Shown piece by piece: positions 60,728 to 64,000 of a stretch of 64,000 bases of DNA. Each line of letters opens with the position of its first letter. Position 1 is the first letter of the stretch. Source of the DNA: an uncultured Eubacteriales bacterium (GTDB taxonomy: Bacteria; Bacillota; Clostridia; Oscillospirales; Acutalibacteraceae); NCBI GenBank assembly GCA_934457095.1, contig CAKSHJ010000005.1, forward strand, positions 34,134 to 98,133, in the 5' to 3' direction. A model generated the notes under the pieces. It saw only the letters and a list, made by a program, of their open reading frames with translations, searched no databases and was not told the DNA's origin. A program made the position numbers and the translations under genes.

Positions 60728-60918
60728 GATACAAAAGAAATCGAACGCAAAGCTTGACAATCAGGCTGACACCGGCAGAAAAGAAAATGCTACAAAGCCG
60801 TGCTAACGCCAAGCATATGAGCATGACAGATTATATTTTGCTTTCGGCTCTTAAACAGGGCAACGCAAATAATTTTCGCCCTGTGCATATTGACGAACAA
60901 GCCAAAAATTTTGCCTAA
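60724..60918 (+). CDS. Ribbon-helix-helix / MobC-like small protein
   Basis: 64 aa, basic (RYKRNRTQSLTIRLTPAEKK, then SMTDYILLSALK), the pattern of ribbon-helix-helix proteins that act as relaxosome accessories (MobC-like) or repressors. It is shorter than full MobC proteins (about 110 aa), so it may lack the C-terminal half. Coupled to the RepA-like gene by a 4-nt overlap. Confidence 0.65.
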   Translation: MRYKRNRTQSLTIRLTPAEKKMLQSRANAKHMSMTDYILLSALKQGNANNFRPVHIDEQAKNFA

Positions 60919-61175
60919 AATACAGGGTCGAAAATAAAGCAGGAGAAAGGGACAGTGCTGTCACACCGCCCCGGGTCACATCGGACGGCAGAGCCGACCG
61001 AGGAATTACGCTATGTTAAGCTATTTTCTGACACCGCCTGTGTAAGTTGCACATAGGGGTCGCAAACCGAATATCACACACAGAATGTGTGCGGATACAG
61101 CAATTATGCCGACTGTTCCGCAGTGTTTGCGGTGTGAGAACCGGCACGCTACTACAACAATAAGGAGAAATCAAA
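60919..61175 (+). other. Non-coding region with dyads, possible transfer origin
   Basis: Several inverted repeats: ACAG-TG-CTGT (about 60953), ACACA...TGTGT (about 61075-61092), and CCGCA-GTGTT-TGCGG (61117-61131). GC-rich relative to neighbours, follows a MobC-like gene, no coding frame. A transfer origin would be expected here in a mobilisable element, but no nick site is recognised. Confidence 0.35.
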
Positions 61176-61613
61176 ATGAATGAAACAAATAACGCAGTAA
61201 GAAAAACCGTATATCTTGATGAAGAACTGACAAAAAGGTGCGAGATTCTGTTCGGCGAAGCAGATGTGTCATCTTTTTCTCAGTTCGTCACAAAGGCGCT
61301 TGAAACGTATATTGACCGCTTGATTTGTGAAAATCACAGCCCGTTTATTACGGAAGAATTAGTAAAAGCAATTCAGGACGAGGTTCGTCCCATAGCATCA
61401 CGTATGTCAAAAGGACTGTACCGTTACGCTGTAATCATTGATATGCTTTGTCAAATCATTGCTTATCAGGACACGGAATGGTCACCGCACGAATTAGAAT
61501 TTGTAAGGAAGCAAGCAAATGTGAGAATGGCAAAAACACGCGGTAACATTGATTTGAAAAAATTGCTTGATGATAATTGGTACGACAAAAATTATACGGA
61601 GGACTTTGAATGA
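61176..61613 (+). CDS. Ribbon-helix-helix-like element protein
   Basis: 145 aa. N-terminal KTVYLDEELTKRCEILFGEA followed by SSFSQFVTKALETYIDRL resembles a ribbon-helix-helix DNA-binding module; the rest is helical. Found at this position (before excisionase and integrase) in many Clostridial elements to my knowledge; role unknown, perhaps regulation of int/xis. AAGGAGAAA ribosome site. Overlaps the excisionase gene by 4 nt. Confidence 0.7.
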   Translation: MNETNNAVRKTVYLDEELTKRCEILFGEADVSSFSQFVTKALETYIDRLICENHSPFITEELVKAIQDEVRPIASRMSKGLYRYAVIIDMLCQIIAYQDTEWSPHELEFVRKQANVRMAKTRGNIDLKKLLDDNWYDKNYTEDFE

Positions 61614-61975
61614 CAAAAAAAGAATATGAAAAATCGCTTTGCAAATATCCTGCGGCACTAACCGTCGCAGAGGTTTCTGAAATACTGAGAGTCAGCACGA
61701 AAACCGTCTACAAGCTTATCAAAGAAAAAACTCTGCCCGCTGTCAAAGTCGGCAGAGAAAACCGTATTGCAAAATCACATTTGATAAATTATCTTCGGCA
61801 AATTGACAAGCGAGATTCGAATCTCAAGTTTTATTTAATCGAAAAAACTCAAAATAATGTCTGGACTTGCAAACAGTCTTGTGATATTGTCTGTGTCGGC
61901 GCAGAGCTGAAAATCAAAAAAGGAGTGATGACGAATGGCAATACAAAATACACTTGCGGCAAGCGTGCAACCTAA
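61610..61975 (+). CDS. xis: Excisionase-family helix-turn-helix protein
   Basis: 121 aa with a MerR-like DNA-binding unit in the first 70 residues: ALTVAEVSEILRVSTKTVYK, then KEKTLPAVKVGRENRIAKSHL. Such proteins direct the integrase toward excision. The C-terminal 40 residues are not conserved, and the frame overlaps the integrase start by 41 nt, so the effective protein may be the first 80 residues plus a short tail. Confidence 0.82.
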   Translation: MTKKEYEKSLCKYPAALTVAEVSEILRVSTKTVYKLIKEKTLPAVKVGRENRIAKSHLINYLRQIDKRDSNLKFYLIEKTQNNVWTCKQSCDIVCVGAELKIKKGVMTNGNTKYTCGKRAT

Positions 61976-63131
61976 AAAAGGCAGACTATATGCCGTAATA
62001 CAGGTAAAAGAAAACGGCAAAGCAAAATCAGTATGGCGATCCCTCGGACTGCCTGAAGGCACAGGAAAATCTAAAGTCAACAAAGCATTCAGAGAGGTGG
62101 TGAAAAAGTTTGAAAATGAATATGCCGAACAACTCTTACGAAATGGACGACCGTCTTCGGACATTCCCGTGTTCGAATATATGTGTGCATATCTTAAAAA
62201 GGCTGAACCAAGCTTACAAAAAAGTACCTTTCAAAGCTATCATATGATGATTTACGGAAAAATCAGGAGGTATTTTGAACCCAAACCGCATCTGACCGTC
62301 GGCTTAATCACGGCGAAAGACATTGAAAAATTTTATGAGCATCTGTTCGCACAAAATGTGGTTGCCAACACGGTCATACACTATCATGCGATTTTGCACA
62401 AAGCCTTTCAGCAGGCGTTCAAGGATGAACTGATTGACGCAAATCCCTTTGACCGAATCGACCGTCCGAAGAAAAACAAATTTCACGGCGAGAATTATTC
62501 CGAAGAAGAGCTTGTCACTCTGCTGGAGCTTACACGCTCGGACAGCATCTATCCTGCCATTATGCTCGGCGGCGGGCTTGGTCTTAGAAGAAGCGAAGCG
62601 CTGGGTGTGCGGTGGTCGAGAATTGATTGGGACAAGAAAACGGTTCTGCTGGATACAAAAATCATTGAATATAAAGCAAACGGCAAAACGATTATAGAGC
62701 CTGTGGAAGAAATGAAAAACAAATCGAGCCGACGAACGCTCCCGTTGCCCGAGCCTGTGCTCGAAATGCTTTCAGAAGAAAAAGAAAAGCAATCGTTATA
62801 CCGTAAGATGTTCAAGGGGAGCTACAACCGAAAATATGATGATTTCGTATGTGTCAATGAGCTCGGCGAGCTGATAAGACCGTCCTATGTAACACAGCAT
62901 TTCAGCGACCTGTTAAAGAAATACGGACTGCGCCATATCCGCTTTCACGACCTTCGGCATACGTTCGCCAGTATTCTTATCGGGCAGGATGTACCGCTTA
63001 TCAATGTGTCAAACTTCCTCGGTCACAGCGATTTGTCTACCACGGCAAATATTTATGCTCACCTTGACAAAGCGAGCAAGCAGGCAAGTGCAGACATTAT
63101 GACAGACATTTTAAATATGGGAAAAAGTTAA
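61935..63131 (+). CDS. int: Tyrosine recombinase / integrase
   Basis: 398-aa site-specific recombinase of the Tn916/phage integrase type. An N-terminal arm-binding domain (GRLYAVIQVKENGKAKSVWR), a core-binding SAM-like domain (about 75-165), and the catalytic domain with Arg about 218 (GLGLRRSEALG), His338-x-x-Arg341 (FHDLRHTFAS), His364 (LGHSDLSTTANIY) and nucleophile Tyr about 373. Complete, so probably active. It would act at the tRNA-Ser site at 47.2 kb. ATG 61935 with AAAGGAG upstream; terminator follows. Confidence 0.95.
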   Translation: MAIQNTLAASVQPKKGRLYAVIQVKENGKAKSVWRSLGLPEGTGKSKVNKAFREVVKKFENEYAEQLLRNGRPSSDIPVFEYMCAYLKKAEPSLQKSTFQSYHMMIYGKIRRYFEPKPHLTVGLITAKDIEKFYEHLFAQNVVANTVIHYHAILHKAFQQAFKDELIDANPFDRIDRPKKNKFHGENYSEEELVTLLELTRSDSIYPAIMLGGGLGLRRSEALGVRWSRIDWDKKTVLLDTKIIEYKANGKTIIEPVEEMKNKSSRRTLPLPEPVLEMLSEEKEKQSLYRKMFKGSYNRKYDDFVCVNELGELIRPSYVTQHFSDLLKKYGLRHIRFHDLRHTFASILIGQDVPLINVSNFLGHSDLSTTANIYAHLDKASKQASADIMTDILNMGKS

Positions 63132-63132
63132 G

Positions 63133-63157
63133 GCGCCCCACAATGGGGTGCATTTTT
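63133..63157 (+). terminator. Terminator of int
   Basis: GCGCCCCA, CAA loop, TGGGGTGC, then ATTTTTC. Confidence 0.88.
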
Positions 63158-63182
63158 CTATAGAGAAAGGATGATTTTATAT

Positions 63183-63779
63183 ATGGCTGAGAAAAATTAT
63201 ATGAGCGGATGTCAGATTCGTCAGTATCTGCACATCTCCACACGCAAAATGAAATATTTGATGGATCATAATTATATCCCGCACGAAAACACGGGACACA
63301 CGACCCATAAATATCGGGTGCGGACAGAGGATGCGGTGCGGTTTAAGGCCCGTATGGATACCGAGCCGGGATTTTTATCGGAACTGAGCGGGATGTTCTC
63401 CAACCGCACTGAATGGCATCCGCTTCCGATGTTTGAAGCCACCCCGGAAAACTGCGAAGCCTTTCGGCGGTGGCTCGATTCGCAGTGGGCAGAGCTGCCG
63501 GAGGCTCTGCCCACGCAGACGGCGGCGGAGCTTGTCGGACACAGCCCGCAGCGCATTCATGAATGGATACGCCAAGAAGTGCTGGTCGGCATCAAGGTCG
63601 GCACCATACAGTATTGCGCCAAAGCAGAATTTATTGGATTTATGGCGTCACCGCAAAGACTGGCGCACCCGCGCACGGAAAAGTATAAAGATCTGATTCG
63701 GGAATTTAAGTATGTACAGCGCCGTGAGCGAGAAAACGAACAGTGGCGGCAGAAAAAAATGATGAAAGAGAGTACATAA
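63183..63779 (+). CDS. Helix-turn-helix protein next to int, unknown
   Basis: 198 aa from ATG 63183; ATG 63171 directly abuts the AGAAAGG site and is less likely. Two putative DNA-binding units: residues about 8-50 (SGCQIRQYLHISTRKMKYLM) and about 118-150 (TAAELVGHSPQRIHEWIRQE), both excisionase-like. C-terminus is basic and helical. The GC content and codon use (CGG, GCG) are higher than in the defence genes, so it may belong to another element or the next backbone. Function unknown. Confidence 0.6.
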   Translation: MAEKNYMSGCQIRQYLHISTRKMKYLMDHNYIPHENTGHTTHKYRVRTEDAVRFKARMDTEPGFLSELSGMFSNRTEWHPLPMFEATPENCEAFRRWLDSQWAELPEALPTQTAAELVGHSPQRIHEWIRQEVLVGIKVGTIQYCAKAEFIGFMASPQRLAHPRTEKYKDLIREFKYVQRRERENEQWRQKKMMKEST

Positions 63780-63783
63780 TCTA

Positions 63784-63817
63784 TGCCTCACCGGAAACGG
63801 TGAGGCAGCATTTTTTT
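63784..63817 (+). terminator. Terminator after the helix-turn-helix gene
   Basis: TGCCTCACCG, GAAA tetraloop, CGGTGAGGCA, then a T-run. Confidence 0.95.
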
Positions 63818-63939
63818 GTTTCTGGCGGAGCAAACCGAGCGAACAGCAAAATATAATTCCTTATTTTGCACCGTGTTTTAAGGGAAACGCAATGAAAATA
63901 AGGGAAAGCCTTTATTGGGGTCAGTTTTCGCAGTGTCAA

Positions 63940-63977
63940 AACCGCAGCCCCGCACCTTTTGAATGAGGTGCGGGGCT
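63940..63977 (+). repeat. 38-nt hairpin repeat, copy 2
   Basis: Same sequence as 45919-45956 except for one T/C difference in the 3' arm (63971), which restores a perfect stem here. The downstream gene, if any, is outside the window. Confidence 0.85.
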
Positions 63978-64000
63978 ATTTGTGCGTTTCATTTCATAAG

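Noticed and set aside
63891..63965. 24-codon frame at the right edge ending in the hairpin repeat
   Set aside because: No good ribosome site, and most of it is the terminator-like repeat.
45919..63977. The 38-nt hairpin copies as the true att sites of the tyrosine integrase
   Set aside because: The tRNA-Ser 3' fragment is a far better attachment site, and the hairpins look like terminators; kept only as a separate observation.
1..64000. CRISPR arrays, rRNA genes or prophage structural genes
   Set aside because: No regularly spaced repeats with unique spacers, no rRNA-like sequence, and no capsid, portal or tail genes were seen on either strand.

Overview
The window reads as a chromosome segment of a low-to-mid GC Gram-positive of the class Clostridia, most plausibly an Oscillospirales/Ruminococcaceae-type gut anaerobe. 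The grounds are the gene content and order (ruvCAB, ecfA1-ecfA2-ecfT-truA, ymdB-rny, a T-box before thrS, a paired feoA-feoA-feoB operon, a YpeB homologue implying spore-forming ancestry), AGGAGG-type ribosome sites with frequent GTG/TTG starts, and tRNA genes that encode their CCA. The species cannot be named from the sequence alone.

Backbone block 1 (1-15.8 kb): ftsZ; ypeB facing it; the Holliday-junction operon ruvC-ruvA-ruvB; glmM; an RNA methyltransferase; the energy-coupling module of an ECF vitamin/metal transporter with truA; a DUF5711-type protein; a CvpA-like protein; a zinc-finger Clp ATPase of ClpE architecture; then five tRNA genes (Gly, Arg, His, Gln, Lys) with two consensus promoters.

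Decayed accessory block (15.8-18.1 kb), immediately downstream of tRNA-Lys: large hairpins and broken genes (ParB-like, IS110-type transposase, RepA-like ATPase). It is followed by a lysR-metE pair whose codon use and base composition differ from the backbone. Next comes an export cluster (21.8-24.9 kb): small secreted protein, bitopic protein, secreted beta-rich protein, DivIVA-like coiled coil and a dedicated signal peptidase I.

Backbone block 2 (25-45.2 kb): an MprF-type membrane protein, a calcium-type P-ATPase, a D,D-carboxypeptidase, pncB, an XRE regulator, an iron module (DtxR-type repressor, three matching palindromic operators, feoA-feoA-feoB and a Cys-rich partner), recG-fakA, ymdB, rny, and thrS under T-box control.

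Mobile/defence island (about 45.2-64 kb): a broken Fic gene, an intact Fic-like gene with its own repeated operators, and a 58-nt 3' piece of tRNA-Ser(CGA) that looks like an attachment site. Beyond it lie HNH nuclease, metallophosphoesterase, AAA/DUF4143 ATPase, an N6-methylase with a fused nuclease-like N-terminus, a specificity subunit, GIY-YIG protein, an unrecognised 335-aa protein, an ApeA-like HEPN protein, and element maintenance genes (RepA-like ATPase, ribbon-helix-helix proteins, excisionase, tyrosine integrase). No relaxase is visible, so the element is probably an integrative element mobilised in trans, or a degenerate one. The most interesting candidates for undescribed biology are the 335-aa/HEPN pair, the nuclease-methylase fusion without a separate hsdR, and the secreted-protein/signal-peptidase cluster.
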